Positions 49,730 through 61,804 of a DNA stretch of 64,000 nucleotides are shown piece after piece. Below the pieces are notes generated by a model, which was not told the origin of the DNA, did not search any database, and saw nothing but the letters and a program-made list of their open reading frames with translations. The stretch spans positions 670,740-734,739 of the forward strand of contig NZ_AYSJ01000014.1 of the NCBI RefSeq assembly GCF_000517265.1. The letters are read 5' to 3'. Made by a program: the position numbers and the translations under genes. Every line of letters begins with the position of its first letter. Position 1 is the stretch's first letter. The stretch comes from Photorhabdus khanii NC19 (GTDB lineage: Bacteria > Pseudomonadota > Gammaproteobacteria > Enterobacterales > Enterobacteriaceae).

Positions 49730-50608
49730 TTACTGATGGTCTTTCCGGCAACGAATGACAACCGAAATGTGGGCTGGGCTATCATCTTTGGCAATTAACG
49801 GTTTATTTATACGAGCTGTTTCTACACAAATCATATTTTTGTAACCTTCATCACACATATCTTTCATATTATTCGATAATTCAGCGCCTGGATTCCAGCA
49901 TACAACATCACTGTGATGGTAATGGTGAATTTCAATGGTTCGTTTCAGTGAGTTATCTCTTATCAGATTAAAATCTTCTGGCTCTGTATAGATGCGATCA
50001 GTACGGCCGGTGAAAATAAGATCTTCTCCTGTTGTGTATTGCTCTTTGTCAGCAACAGTATCAATAAAATGTTTACCCAGGCCACTGACTGAAATTTGAT
50101 TAATATTGCCTACATTCAGGTAAGTGTGCAGGGCGCAGGTTGCCTGATAATCACCATAGGCTTCCAGCTCCACTTCACAGGTTTCACACAGTTTAAAACG
50201 GGCAATCAGGGTAAAATCATAAGGCCACAATTTACGGCTATATTCATTGCCTTTCAGCATGAAAGTTAATATTACGCCATTTTCATGTTCATTATGTGCA
50301 CTAAATTCCCAAGGAAGCGTTCTGGCAAAACCATGTTTTGGTGCTCCTGTGGGGCCAAACCAGGGCCAACAAATAGGAATACCCCCGCGGATAGCGGTGC
50401 CGGCTTTAAATGCTGTTTTCCTGCTCAACCACAATCCCGGTTCTTCATCACAGGGTTGCCAGGCGATAAGGTGCGCCCCTTGCAGGCTGATTGCGCCCCG
50501 AACTTTAGGATGAGATACGACTATCAATGGGAAGCCATCTATATTCCGTTGACTGATAGAAGGGGAGATCTGTTCTGCAACCGGTAATGCAAAAATTTTA
50601 TCGTTCAT
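49730..50608 (-). CDS. yeaD: D-hexose-6-phosphate mutarotase YeaD
   Basis: Galactose-mutarotase-like beta-sandwich that interconverts anomers of hexose 6-phosphates. 292 residues with GAHLIAWQP, AIRGGIPICWPWFG, PKHGFARTLPWEF (catalytic His) and DVVCWNPGAEL (C-terminal acidic segment). Downstream of gapA as in E. coli. Confidence 0.94.
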   Translation of the reverse strand: MNDKIFALPVAEQISPSISQRNIDGFPLIVVSHPKVRGAISLQGAHLIAWQPCDEEPGLWLSRKTAFKAGTAIRGGIPICWPWFGPTGAPKHGFARTLPWEFSAHNEHENGVILTFMLKGNEYSRKLWPYDFTLIARFKLCETCEVELEAYGDYQATCALHTYLNVGNINQISVSGLGKHFIDTVADKEQYTTGEDLIFTGRTDRIYTEPEDFNLIRDNSLKRTIEIHHYHHSDVVCWNPGAELSNNMKDMCDEGYKNMICVETARINKPLIAKDDSPAHISVVIRCRKDHQ

Positions 50609-50686
50609 GTGTCATGACCTTATGAACCCAAGGCAGTCATATTGCATGGCCCAAGAATAACGCATGTTGTACGCAGATTAAAATAA

Positions 50687-50713
50687 AAGAGCCGCCAGGA
50701 AAGGCAGCTCTTT
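50687..50713 (-). terminator. Terminator after gapA
   Basis: On the minus strand AAGAGCTGCC pairs with GGCGGCTCTT around TTTCCT, followed by TTATTTT. It separates gapA from yeaD. Confidence 0.85.
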
Positions 50714-50734
50714 TCAGGCAAGGTAATAACTCAG

Positions 50735-52195
<1,461 letters not shown>

Positions 52196-52606
52196 ATGGC
52201 TAAGAATCCTGATGTTTCCCTTTATACAGAGCTTACTGATATTCAGCGTCATGTTACCCAGAATGCCGGGACGGAACCGCCATTTTCGGGGAAATTGCTA
52301 CATAATAAAAAAAGTGGCGTGTATCATTGTCTGTGCTGTGGGCAGCCGTTATTTATGTCCGATACTAAATTTGATTCTGGCTGCGGTTGGCCGAGTTTTT
52401 ACCAGCCTGTCAGCGATGATGCAATACTGTATCTTGATGATAATAGTCATAATATGCAGCGTATTGAAGTTCGTTGCCGCCATTGTGACGCTCATTTGGG
52501 GCATGTGTTCCCTGATGGCCCGAAACCGACAGGAGAACGTTTTTGTATTAACTCGGTTGCGTTAAGTTTCACTGATGAAAATACAGGTGAAAAAACAGTA
52601 GGTTAA
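52196..52606 (+). CDS. msrB: Peptide-methionine (R)-S-oxide reductase
   Basis: Repairs methionine-R-sulfoxide in proteins. 136 residues. Zinc cysteines CLCC and [15 protein letters not shown]; catalytic cysteine in [16 protein letters not shown] at 52196 with AAGGTGG 7 bases upstream; the longer frame begins inside the ERIC repeat. Confidence 0.96.
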   Translation: MAKNPDVSLYTELTDIQRHVTQNAGTEPPFSGKLLHNKKSGVYHCLCCGQPLFMSDTKFDSGCGWPSFYQPVSDDAILYLDDNSHNMQRIEVRCRHCDAHLGHVFPDGPKPTGERFCINSVALSFTDENTGEKTVG

Positions 52607-52690
52607 TCATTTTATCATTGCCGGCATTGCCGTTAATTTATGTAAGAAAAATCGTTTCAGCTAATTCTGGAAAATAATGAGGAAATATCA

Positions 52691-52960
52691 ATGGAACTGG
52701 ATGATCTGTTATCAGTAATGACACCAGAGATATATCAACGCTTGGTTCAGGCAGTCGAACTGGGTAAATGGCAGGATGGTGTGCCTTTAACTGTGGAGCA
52801 GAAAGAGAATAGCCTGCAAATGATTATGTTATGGCAAGCAAGGCATAACCATGAACCTGAGCATATGACAATCGGTACTGATGGTCAGTTGGTGATGAAG
52901 AGTAAACAAGAACTGAAAGCGGCCTTTCAGTCTGAAATGGTGGCAACATTCAAGACATAA
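52691..52960 (+). CDS. yeaC: DUF1315 protein YeaC
   Basis: 89-residue soluble protein with YQRLVQAVELGKWQDGVPLTVEQKE and MLWQARHNHEPEHMTIG, the DUF1315 signature. Downstream of msrB as in E. coli. Function unknown. Confidence 0.92.
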   Translation: MELDDLLSVMTPEIYQRLVQAVELGKWQDGVPLTVEQKENSLQMIMLWQARHNHEPEHMTIGTDGQLVMKSKQELKAAFQSEMVATFKT

Positions 52961-52982
52961 TCTTCGCAAGATGGATATGAAA

Positions 52983-53007
52983 AGGCTGAGTTTGTTGAAC
53001 TCAGCCT
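52983..53007. terminator. Bidirectional terminator between yeaC and pncA
   Basis: AGGCTGAGTT (52983-52992) pairs perfectly with AACTCAGCCT (52998-53007), loop TGTTG. Confidence 0.75.
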
Positions 53008-53021
53008 GGCCTTGATTGTTC

Positions 53022-53660
53022 TCAGAAAAGGGTGCTTTCCAGTTGGGCAAGTTCTATCAGTATTGCACCTTGCGCTTTTATCTCTTTGAATGCGGATTGG
53101 CTGTCGCCTGGACTGAGATTAACCCCCCGGCAACCATCAGCAATTACCCAGGTTTCATAACCTAGTGCCAGCGCATCTAGCGCGGTAAACTTCACACAAT
53201 AATCAGTGGCGATACCAATAATAAACAGGCGCTCAATTTGCTCTGTTTGCAACCAGTCATCAAGCCGGGTTTTACTCTGATAGCCGTTGTCAAAGAAAGC
53301 ACTGTAGCTGTCTATTTGTGGATTTTCGCCTTTGTAGAAAACCTCAATAATGGCCTGCTTGTTCAATTGTGGATGGAAATCAGCGCCATGTTGCCCCTGT
53401 ACACAGTGTTCCGGCCACCATACTTGTGGAATACCGTTCAGTATACCGATATCCCCGATCTTCTGGCCGGAGTTGACTGCGAAGCTCATATGTTCAGCAG
53501 GGTGCCAGTCTTGGGTGGCAAGAATGCTGATATTGTGTTTCAGACAGATATCAATTGCCTGATTTGCAACATCAATGACGTGCTCACTCTCTTTTACGGC
53601 TAACGCACCGCCGGTACAGAAATCGTTCTGTAGATCAATAAGTAATAGGGCTGTTTTCAT
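53022..53660 (-). CDS. pncA: Nicotinamidase PncA
   Basis: Hydrolyses nicotinamide to nicotinate for NAD salvage; isochorismatase-like fold. 212 residues. Catalytic Asp in LIDLQNDFCTGGAL, Lys in EVFYKGENP, Cys in GIATDYCVKFTALDAL; metal site around the DWHP motif. Follows ansA by 12 bp, so co-transcribed, as in E. coli. Confidence 0.95.
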   Translation of the reverse strand: MKTALLLIDLQNDFCTGGALAVKESEHVIDVANQAIDICLKHNISILATQDWHPAEHMSFAVNSGQKIGDIGILNGIPQVWWPEHCVQGQHGADFHPQLNKQAIIEVFYKGENPQIDSYSAFFDNGYQSKTRLDDWLQTEQIERLFIIGIATDYCVKFTALDALALGYETWVIADGCRGVNLSPGDSQSAFKEIKAQGAILIELAQLESTLF

Positions 53661-53672
53661 CTCTTTCTCGGA

Positions 53673-54692
53673 TTATTTGTCGGCATAACTTAATTCACCA
53701 CGTAAATTTTGTTGCATTAAATAACGAATTTTTTCACTGCTATAGGGTTGACTGAGTAAATAGTGCAACTTAGTTAAAGTGGCTTCAAAGGTCATATCGT
53801 AGCCACTGATAACACCGGCTTCAGCCAGAGCATGACCGGTTGCGTAACCATCCATGTTTACCCTGCCAGAAATGCACTGAGTCAGATTGACAACCACAAT
53901 CCCTCTCTCTGTTGTCTGTTTTAGCTCTTTCAATAATTCAGGATGTTGTGGCGCGTTGCCGACGCCATATGAGCGCAGGATTAAGGCTTTAACCGGTTGC
54001 ATTAAAATATTATTCACAACCTGACTGGAAAGGCCGGGATAAATGGTTATCACGCCAATGGGCTGAGGGGTGATCTGATGAGTGATAAATTCGTCATGGT
54101 TGGCAGGGGCCGGACATGCATTGAAGGTTTTGATGTTAATACCTGCTTCCATCAATGGGGAACAGTTTGGTGAGGCAAAAGCATCAAAACCGTCTGCATG
54201 TGCTTTGACCGTCCGGTTCCCACGGAACAATTTATTATTGAAAAACAGACTGACCTCGTTAACCGGGTAGTTAGCAGCAAGGTAAAGCGCATTCAGCAAG
54301 TTTGTCTGCCCGTCAGAACGCAGTGCTTCCAGTGGAATTTGCGATCCTGTCACAATTACCGGCTTACCCAGATTCTCAAACATAAAAGAGAGAGCGGATG
54401 CGGTAAATGCCATCGTGTCCGTGCCATGCAGGATCACGAAACCATCATAATCATCGTAATTTTGCCGGATATCATCAGCGATAAGTTGCCAGTCTTCTGG
54501 CGTCATATCAGAAGAATCAATCAGTGGTTGATGTTCACGGAGGGTGAATGTCGGCATTTCAGACCGGTGGAATTCGGGCATCTTGGTGAGTTGGCGCTGT
54601 AAATGCCCGGAAACGGGAATATATCCCTGAGATGAGCGTTGCATCCCAATGGTTCCGCCGGTATAGACGACATAAATAGATTTCTTCTGCAT
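53673..54692 (-). CDS. ansA: Cytoplasmic L-asparaginase I
   Basis: Deamidates L-asparagine in the cytosol. 339 residues, no signal peptide. First catalytic Thr in VYTGGTIGM, second site in ILHGTDTMAFTASAL. Upstream gene of pncA. Confidence 0.96.
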   Translation of the reverse strand: MQKKSIYVVYTGGTIGMQRSSQGYIPVSGHLQRQLTKMPEFHRSEMPTFTLREHQPLIDSSDMTPEDWQLIADDIRQNYDDYDGFVILHGTDTMAFTASALSFMFENLGKPVIVTGSQIPLEALRSDGQTNLLNALYLAANYPVNEVSLFFNNKLFRGNRTVKAHADGFDAFASPNCSPLMEAGINIKTFNACPAPANHDEFITHQITPQPIGVITIYPGLSSQVVNNILMQPVKALILRSYGVGNAPQHPELLKELKQTTERGIVVVNLTQCISGRVNMDGYATGHALAEAGVISGYDMTFEATLTKLHYLLSQPYSSEKIRYLMQQNLRGELSYADK

Positions 54693-54739
54693 GACTGTGC
54701 CTCCTAAAAAGATCAGCTGGATTATAGGAGTATTACAAA

Positions 54740-54772
54740 ATAAAAAAAGCCTGACAGGGTATCTGTCAGGCT
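54740..54772 (-). terminator. Terminator after sppA
   Basis: AGCCTGACAG pairs perfectly with CTGTCAGGCT around a five-base loop; on the minus strand a TTTTTTTATTTTG tract follows. It separates sppA from ansA. Confidence 0.9.
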
Positions 54773-54861
54773 AAAAACATCATTAATTAAGTTATCACCA
54801 GAATCATACCGGGGGATTCTAACGGCATGTTTCTGCTAATATTATGCATTATTATGGTTTT

Positions 54862-56727
54862 TTAGCGAATATCTCCGCAGTTTAAACAGAACGCATAACG
54901 ATTTTGTGGATCATTCAAATGGCGATAAAACTCAGCTTGCTGTTTTACTGCTTGCGCGACCTGCGTCAGTGGCGCAGGCAACCATGCCTGAATTGCTTCC
55001 GGTACAATCGCTTGAGCGGTTGTCGTCAACTGGCTCATCAGCAACTCACTGAATGACATTTCCGGCTGCATCCAGTCAAGTTCTGGATTATCCAGTTTTG
55101 CTAATTCAGCCGCTTTGGCAACTGCGTCGTCGAAATCACCTAATTGGTCGACCAATCCATTGGTTTTAGCATCATTTCCAATCCACACATGCCCTTGAGC
55201 AATTTTATCGACCTCTTCTGATGTCTTATTGCGTGAGTCAGCAACAAGGCCGATAAAGTTCTTATAGCCGCTCTCAATATTAAGCTGTATCAGCTCTGAG
55301 AACTCTTTACTGAGCCCTTTAGTGACAGAAATACCCGCTAGTGGTGTCGTGGAAATGCCGTCAGTGTGGATACCAATATGATCCAGACTGTTTTCATAAG
55401 TGGTAATGACGCCGAAGATACCAATAGAACCGGTCAACGTACTTTGGTTTGCGATAATGTAATTCGCAGGGGTAGAGATCCAGTAGCCACCGGATGCAGC
55501 CATTCCACCCATAGAAACAACGATCGGTTTATTCGCTGCACGCAGAGCGGCCAGCTCAGTGCGGATAACATCGGAAGCGCTAACACTGCCGCCAGGACTG
55601 TTTACTCGCAGAATAACGGCTTTGATATTATTATCTAAACGCGCTTGACGGATTTGAGCGGCGGTTGTATCACCACCAACCATTCCTGGAACCTGTTGCC
55701 CATCAACGATCGCGCCCTGCGCTATGATAACGGCAATATTGCCTTTGGATGGTGATTTGTTTGCCAGCAATTGTGGCGCGTAATCATAAATACTGATGGC
55801 ATTGAAATGTTGGTTTTTTTCATCCCAACCAAAGGCTTTTGTCATCTCACTTTCAATGATATTGCGTGGGGCGACATAATCGACCAGTTTGCGTTTAAGT
55901 GCATATTGGGCATTGTCTCCGCCGACAGCACGCAGGCCGGCAATCATCTCATCCGCGCCTGGGAATACTTGATGAACAGAAAGTTTGCGGTTAGCGGCGA
56001 TAGTATTGAGGTAGTTTTGCCAAAGACCGTTGACCCAACGGCTGTCAGCTTCCCGTGCTGCCGGAGACATATCATCACGCATAACCGGCTCGACGGCTGA
56101 TTTATACGTCCCGACCCGGAAAATATGTGTGGTGACTTTCAGCGAATCCAGCAGGGATTTGTAATAGAGGTTATTGGTCGAATAGCCATAAAGACCAACT
56201 GCACCTTGTGGTGACAGATAAATTTTATCGGCGAAAGTGGCCAGATAATATTGCGGCTGGTTGTAATTATCACTGATCGCGTAGACGGGTTTGCCTGAGG
56301 TTTTAAACTCATTAATCGCTTTACCGATATACTGCATAGATGGCTGGTCAGCGCCGATGAAATCGTCAAGTTTCAACACCAGACCCGTGATTTTGTCATC
56401 GGTTTTTGCCAGGCGAATGGTATCAACAATATCAAACAGAGAATTTTCCTGTAATTTATTGCCGGATGAACCAAACAGTTCACGTCCTAATTGATTCAAT
56501 GGGTTACGGCTGGAAACCTGATCCACAACAACACCGGTGAGATTGACATATAATGCTCCCTGATAACTATCCACCGTTTTATTGGGCTGTTGATAAAGCA
56601 TAAAGCCCCCAACAATCACCAAGATGAGCAGGATAAAAATCAGGTTTGAAATGACTTCCCGAACAAAATTCAGCAGTCGCCAACTCCATTTAAATAATCT
56701 TGCGACCCACTTCCATAAAATACGCAT
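54862..56727 (-). CDS. sppA: Protease IV (signal peptide peptidase SppA)
   Basis: Inner-membrane serine protease that digests cleaved signal peptides; tetrameric periplasmic bowl. 621 residues from MRILWKWVARLFKWSW (E. coli 618). N-terminal helix SNLIFILLILVIVGGFMLY; catalytic Lys in FRVGTYKSAVEP and Ser in GGMAASGGYWIS. GGAGAT is 5 bases upstream of the chosen ATG; the longer frame lacks homology. Confidence 0.96.
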   Translation of the reverse strand: MRILWKWVARLFKWSWRLLNFVREVISNLIFILLILVIVGGFMLYQQPNKTVDSYQGALYVNLTGVVVDQVSSRNPLNQLGRELFGSSGNKLQENSLFDIVDTIRLAKTDDKITGLVLKLDDFIGADQPSMQYIGKAINEFKTSGKPVYAISDNYNQPQYYLATFADKIYLSPQGAVGLYGYSTNNLYYKSLLDSLKVTTHIFRVGTYKSAVEPVMRDDMSPAAREADSRWVNGLWQNYLNTIAANRKLSVHQVFPGADEMIAGLRAVGGDNAQYALKRKLVDYVAPRNIIESEMTKAFGWDEKNQHFNAISIYDYAPQLLANKSPSKGNIAVIIAQGAIVDGQQVPGMVGGDTTAAQIRQARLDNNIKAVILRVNSPGGSVSASDVIRTELAALRAANKPIVVSMGGMAASGGYWISTPANYIIANQSTLTGSIGIFGVITTYENSLDHIGIHTDGISTTPLAGISVTKGLSKEFSELIQLNIESGYKNFIGLVADSRNKTSEEVDKIAQGHVWIGNDAKTNGLVDQLGDFDDAVAKAAELAKLDNPELDWMQPEMSFSELLMSQLTTTAQAIVPEAIQAWLPAPLTQVAQAVKQQAEFYRHLNDPQNRYAFCLNCGDIR

Positions 56728-56897
56728 ATCATCTCCAAAGATAGGATCAAGTAGGGCTATCCTAATGACCAGACATATAAATGTCAGCTTCAAATAGTGT
56801 CAAATTGTCCGAAAAGGCCGCTTTTGGGCTTTTATTCGTTAACAAATAAACAGAAAATGTTAGCTTATAACAAAATAACTTATTCAGGAGAAAAAAT

Positions 56898-57449
56898 ATG
56901 AATGCATTAGAACTCTTGTTGAACCGACGTTCAGCATCACGTTTAACGACATCTGCGCCTCAAGGTGAAGCATTACAGAATATTCTGGCCGCGGGTATGA
57001 GAGTGCCTGATCATGGCGCCTTACGGCCGTGGCGCTTTATTGTCATGCAGGATGAGGGTATTGATCGGTTTAGCCAATTACTCCACCAGGCTGCCGTTGA
57101 CAGTAATCTGGGGGTTGAAGCGGAAGAAAAAGCCAAAAGTGCGCCTTATCGTGCACCATTAATTATCGCGGTTATTGCAAAGGTAATGGAGAATTCCAAG
57201 ATACCGGAATGGGAACAAGTGGTTTCTGCCGGCTGCGCTGTGCACGCGATGCAGATGGCTGCGGTGGCGCAAGGGTTTGGTGGTATCTGGCGTACAGGTT
57301 CATGGACTGATGATGATACGGTGCGTACTGGTCTGGGTTGTAATGAGCATGACAAGGTAGTAGGTTTTCTCTACCTTGGAACGCCTGTTTTGAAAGCGCC
57401 AGGCAAAGTTGCCACGCCGGATATGACTAATTTTGTCAGCTACTTCTGA
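56898..57449 (+). CDS. ydjA: Nitroreductase-family protein YdjA
   Basis: 183-residue FMN-dependent oxidoreductase, the smallest nitroreductase subgroup. NRRSASRLTTSAP binds the FMN phosphate; VPDHGALRPWRFIVM and GFGGIWRTGSWTD complete the site. Physiological substrate unknown. 12 bp before selD, as in E. coli. Confidence 0.95.
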   Translation: MNALELLLNRRSASRLTTSAPQGEALQNILAAGMRVPDHGALRPWRFIVMQDEGIDRFSQLLHQAAVDSNLGVEAEEKAKSAPYRAPLIIAVIAKVMENSKIPEWEQVVSAGCAVHAMQMAAVAQGFGGIWRTGSWTDDDTVRTGLGCNEHDKVVGFLYLGTPVLKAPGKVATPDMTNFVSYF

Positions 57450-57461
57450 CCGGAGTCTGTT

Positions 57462-58505
57462 ATGTCAACAGAAGTTCGTCTTACCCAGTACAGCCACGGT
57501 GCTGGATGCGGCTGTAAAATTTCACCGAAAGTTCTGGAAACCATTCTGCATAGTGAGCAGGAAAAATTTCTTGATCCTCACTTACTGGTGGGTAATGAAA
57601 CGCGTGATGATGCTGCGGTTTATGATATTGGCAATGGTACGGGCATCATCAGTACGACAGATTTCTTCATGCCGATCGTTGATGATCCGTTTGATTTTGG
57701 ACGGATTGCCGCGACAAATGCTATCAGCGATATTTATGCCATGGGCGGTAAGCCCATTATGGCGATAGCGATCCTGGGATGGCCGATGGATAAACTGGCG
57801 CCGGAAATTGCCCGCAAGGTGATTGAAGGTGGTCGGGCTGCTTGTAAAGACGCGGGAATTTCACTGGCTGGAGGACACTCTATTGATGCACCTGAGCCTA
57901 TTTTTGGTCTGGCTGTAACCGGTATCGTTAATATTGATCGGGTGAAACGGAACAGTACAGCAAAAGCTGGTAGCCAGCTATTTCTGACAAAGCCGCTTGG
58001 CATTGGGGTATTGACCACGGCGGAGAAAAAAAGCCTGTTGTTGCCTGAGCATCAGGGCGTCGCGACAGCAACCATGTGTCGCTTAAATAAACTGGGGTCT
58101 GATCTTGCCGAAATTGCGGGTGTTACAGCAATGACTGATGTGACCGGGTTTGGTTTGTTAGGGCATTTGAGTGAAATTTGTCAAGGATCGGGTGTCCGGG
58201 CAACTCTCCGTTTTGCAAAAATTCCTAAACTACCGGAAGTGGGATCCTATATTGAAAAGGGGTGTGTTCCGGGGGGCACTGGGCGTAATTTTGACAGTTA
58301 TGGTCATCTTATTGGTGAAATGACAGCGCTTCAGCGTAACCTGTTATGTGATCCGCAAACATCAGGCGGCCTGCTGCTGGCCGTTCTGCCAGAAGCGGTA
58401 GATGAAGTGAAAGTGATTGCACGATGTCATGGCATTGAACTGACAGCAATGGGTGAGTTGTCTGAGCAACAGTCAGGCAGAGTGCTGATTGAGGTTAATG
58501 AATAA
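57462..58505 (+). CDS. selD: Selenophosphate synthetase
   Basis: Makes selenophosphate from selenide and ATP for selenocysteine and seleno-tRNA. 347 residues. The active-site [10 protein letters not shown] near residue 13-22 carries cysteine where some homologues have selenocysteine; [10 protein letters not shown] and [18 protein letters not shown] are family motifs. Between ydjA and topB with short gaps, an operon. Confidence 0.97.
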   Translation: MSTEVRLTQYSHGAGCGCKISPKVLETILHSEQEKFLDPHLLVGNETRDDAAVYDIGNGTGIISTTDFFMPIVDDPFDFGRIAATNAISDIYAMGGKPIMAIAILGWPMDKLAPEIARKVIEGGRAACKDAGISLAGGHSIDAPEPIFGLAVTGIVNIDRVKRNSTAKAGSQLFLTKPLGIGVLTTAEKKSLLLPEHQGVATATMCRLNKLGSDLAEIAGVTAMTDVTGFGLLGHLSEICQGSGVRATLRFAKIPKLPEVGSYIEKGCVPGGTGRNFDSYGHLIGEMTALQRNLLCDPQTSGGLLLAVLPEAVDEVKVIARCHGIELTAMGELSEQQSGRVLIEVNE

Positions 58506-58510
58506 TATCC

Positions 58511-60439
58511 ATGCAGCTTTTTATTGCAGAAAAACCAAGCCTGGCCAGGGCGATTGCTGATGTTTTACCGAAACCGCATCGCCGTGGTGATGGCTTTATT
58601 GCTTGTGGAAATAACCAGTTTGTGACCTGGTGTGTTGGGCACTTGCTGGAACAGGCGGAACCTGATGCTTATGACAGTCGCTTTGCCCGTTGGTCACTGG
58701 CTGATCTTCCCATCATTCCGGAAAAATGGCAGCTAAAACCGCGGCCTTCTGTGGCGAAACAGCTCAACATCATCCGGGAGTTGCTGGGAAAAGCAGATGA
58801 AGTGGTACATGCGGGTGACCCGGATCGTGAAGGGCAATTGCTGGTGGATGAGGTTCTGGATTTTTTGAAATTGGATGGTGAAAAGCGAAAAAAAGTTCGC
58901 CGTTGCCTGATAAGTGATCTAAATCCACAAGCGGTTACCAGAGCTATTGATAGGTTAAGGGATAACCGGGATTTTATTCCGCTATGTGTTTCCGCTCTCG
59001 CCAGAGCCAGGGCTGATTGGTTGTATGGTATTAACATGACCCGGGCTTATACCTTGCTTGGACGCAATGCGGGGTACCAGGGCGTATTATCTGTCGGGCG
59101 GGTTCAGACACCGGTTTTGGGGTTAGTTGTTCGCCGGGATGAAGAGATTGAACATTTCGTACCAAAAGATTTCTTTGAGGTGAAAGCCCATATTGTTACG
59201 CCAAAGGATGAGCGTTTTACCGCTCTCTGGCAGCCAAGTGAATCTTGTATTGATTTTCTGGATGACGAAGGGCGATTGATACATCGGCCTCTGGCTGAGC
59301 ATGTTGTTGCCAGAATCACCGGCCAGCCGGCCTATGTGACATCTTATCAGGATAAGCGGGAATCTGAAGTTGCTCCTTTGCCGTTTTCATTATCTTCGTT
59401 ACAGATTGAAGCTGCTAAACGTTTTGGCCTGAATGCACAGCAAGTGTTGGATATTTGCCAGCGATTGTATGAAACGCATAAACTGATTACTTATCCCCGT
59501 TCTGATTGCCGTTATTTGCCCGAAGAACATTTTGCAGGGCGCCATGCGGTGCTTAATGCAATCTCTGTTCATACAACCAATTTGTTGCCACAAGCATTAC
59601 TGGAAACCGACAGAAAGAATCGTTGTTGGGATGATAAAAAGGTTGATGCCCACCATGCAATTATTCCTACGGCACGAAGTAACCATATAAATCTGACAGA
59701 CAACGAGGCTAATATTTATGGTTTGATTGCCAGACAATATTTGATGCAATTTTTCCCAGATGCCATATTCCGCAAATGTATTATTGAATTGGAAATTGCC
59801 GGTGGAAAATTTATTGCTAAAGCGCGTTTTCTTGCTGAGGCAGGTTGGAGAACATTGCTTGGCAATAAAGAGCGTGATGAAGAAAATGATGGAACGCCAT
59901 TACCGGTTGTTGCTAAGGGTGATGAATTATTGTGTGAAAGAGGAGAGGTGGTAGAACGCCAAACTCAACCACCAAAGCCATTTACTGATGCAACTATCCT
60001 TTCTGCTATGACGGGGATTGCCCGTTTTGTGCAGGATAAGGAATTGAAGAAAGTCCTTCGCGCAACGGATGGGCTGGGTACTGAAGCAACACGTGCCGGC
60101 ATTATCGAACTGTTGTTTAAACGGGAGTTTCTTTATAAAAAAGGGCGTCATATTCATGCAACGCCTGCGGGTAGGGCACTCATTCATGTATTACCTGATA
60201 TGGCTGCTTTACCGGATATGACAGCCCACTGGGAGTCCCGATTAACGCAAATCAGCGAAAAACAGTTCCGCTATCAAGATTTCATGGGGCCACTTGAGGA
60301 GACATTGCAGCAATTAATTTGGCAGGCTAAACAGAACCGTAACTTAAAAGCTTTTCGTGATTTGCCCCCGGTTCCGATTAAAGAGAAAAAAGGGAAAAAA
60401 ACAAAATCGACAAAAAACGCTAAAGCAATTGCGCCGTAG
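58511..60439 (+). CDS. topB: DNA topoisomerase III
   Basis: Type IA topoisomerase that decatenates DNA during replication with RecQ. 642 residues. TOPRIM domain starts [17 protein letters not shown]; catalytic Tyr in [17 protein letters not shown]; the decatenation-type family arrangement follows. Lysine-rich tail at the end. Five bp after selD. Confidence 0.97.
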   Translation: MQLFIAEKPSLARAIADVLPKPHRRGDGFIACGNNQFVTWCVGHLLEQAEPDAYDSRFARWSLADLPIIPEKWQLKPRPSVAKQLNIIRELLGKADEVVHAGDPDREGQLLVDEVLDFLKLDGEKRKKVRRCLISDLNPQAVTRAIDRLRDNRDFIPLCVSALARARADWLYGINMTRAYTLLGRNAGYQGVLSVGRVQTPVLGLVVRRDEEIEHFVPKDFFEVKAHIVTPKDERFTALWQPSESCIDFLDDEGRLIHRPLAEHVVARITGQPAYVTSYQDKRESEVAPLPFSLSSLQIEAAKRFGLNAQQVLDICQRLYETHKLITYPRSDCRYLPEEHFAGRHAVLNAISVHTTNLLPQALLETDRKNRCWDDKKVDAHHAIIPTARSNHINLTDNEANIYGLIARQYLMQFFPDAIFRKCIIELEIAGGKFIAKARFLAEAGWRTLLGNKERDEENDGTPLPVVAKGDELLCERGEVVERQTQPPKPFTDATILSAMTGIARFVQDKELKKVLRATDGLGTEATRAGIIELLFKREFLYKKGRHIHATPAGRALIHVLPDMAALPDMTAHWESRLTQISEKQFRYQDFMGPLEETLQQLIWQAKQNRNLKAFRDLPPVPIKEKKGKKTKSTKNAKAIAP

Positions 60440-60496
60440 GGCGCAGTTGCTACGTTATTTTAAAGGAAATGATTGATATTCGGCGTTAACAGAATA

Positions 60497-61303
60497 TCAC
60501 ATTTCAAATTCTACCCAGACAGGCGCATGATCTGACGGTTTTTCCATTTCACGGATTTTATAATCAATACCTGTCGCAATACAGCGCTCCATCAAGGGCT
60601 TACTGGCAAGAAGTAAATCTATACGTAGCCCGCGATTATCATCAAACCCTTTTGATCGATAATCAAACCAGGAAAATTGGTCGATACATTCAGGATTCAT
60701 ATTCCTGAATGTATCGACCAGACCCCAACTTTTCAGGCGATCCATCCAATCTCTCTCTTCTGGCAGGAAAGAACATTTACCTGTTTTTAACCAGCGTTTT
60801 TGGTTGTTCTCTCCAATGCCGATATCCAGATCCGTCGGACTGATATTCATATCCCCCATAATAATCACTTGTGATTGAGGCGATAAATTTTGTTCCAGAT
60901 AGCTTTGCAGGTCCTGATAAAATTTCTCTTTTGCAGGAAATTTCACTGGATGGTCACGGCTTTCTCCCTGTGGAAAATAACCATTAATGACTGTCAATAG
61001 CCCGTGTGGGGTTTCCATATCTGCCATGATAATACGGCGTTGAGCATCTTCATCGTCCCCGGGAAAACCATGGCGCACAGTAAGAGGAGCCTGACGTGTT
61101 AACAGTGCAACGCCGTAATGGGCTTTCTGACCGTAATAAAACACATGATAGCCAAGCTTCCTAACTTCTTCTAAAGGAAACGCCTCATCATGGACTTTTG
61201 TTTCCTGTAGGCCGATAACATCGGGTTGATGTTGCTCGACGATCGCAGCTAACTGATGGGGGCGGGCACGTAATCCATTAATATTAAAAGAGATCAATTT
61301 CAT
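60497..61303 (-). CDS. xthA: Exonuclease III
   Basis: Main AP endonuclease and 3' repair exonuclease. 268 residues, equal to E. coli. Metal Glu34 in [10 protein letters not shown], Asp151 in [13 protein letters not shown], catalytic His259 in [10 protein letters not shown]. Convergent with topB. Confidence 0.97.
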   Translation of the reverse strand: MKLISFNINGLRARPHQLAAIVEQHQPDVIGLQETKVHDEAFPLEEVRKLGYHVFYYGQKAHYGVALLTRQAPLTVRHGFPGDDEDAQRRIIMADMETPHGLLTVINGYFPQGESRDHPVKFPAKEKFYQDLQSYLEQNLSPQSQVIIMGDMNISPTDLDIGIGENNQKRWLKTGKCSFLPEERDWMDRLKSWGLVDTFRNMNPECIDQFSWFDYRSKGFDDNRGLRIDLLLASKPLMERCIATGIDYKIREMEKPSDHAPVWVEFEM

Positions 61304-61804
61304 CTTTTACAGCCATCCAGTAAAAAGACACAAGAACAATAATAACAGATGGATCTTAAAAAGTAACTATTGACAATGGTCAGGACGAAATAGTAACGGA
61401 ACCCTAATATTATAATTAATTGTGAAAAATATAATAATTTATGGTGAGAAAACACTGAGGTTAGACCGTTTTTATCTCTAGTGTTACAAAAATTGATTAC
61501 TGAAAAATGTAGAACCCTATCCTAATCTTTGATAGAAAATTGAGCTCGTTAGTAATGTTTATATTTTCTAATGGTTGATTGGTTGAGATTAATTTTTGAA
61601 CCATGATAAACATGAATAAATAGAGTTTATTGAGCCACCTATGTATTGAACATAAGCTTTTTTTATGTGGTATATGTTTGAGAAGTATTTGTTTTTTTGT
61701 ACAAAATTTACGCCTTCACAGTATCGAACTGATTTATCTGTCATTTGGTGAAGGCTATTTCAAAGAAATTATTTTAGCCACAAGTTATATAGGAACGGTG
61801 AATT
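61304..61804. other. 501-bp AT-rich interval, no gene
   Basis: No coding sequence, RNA or repeat that I can support. A 63-codon open frame at 61630 has no ribosome site and overlaps the next gene. It marks the switch from core to accessory sequence. Confidence 0.5.
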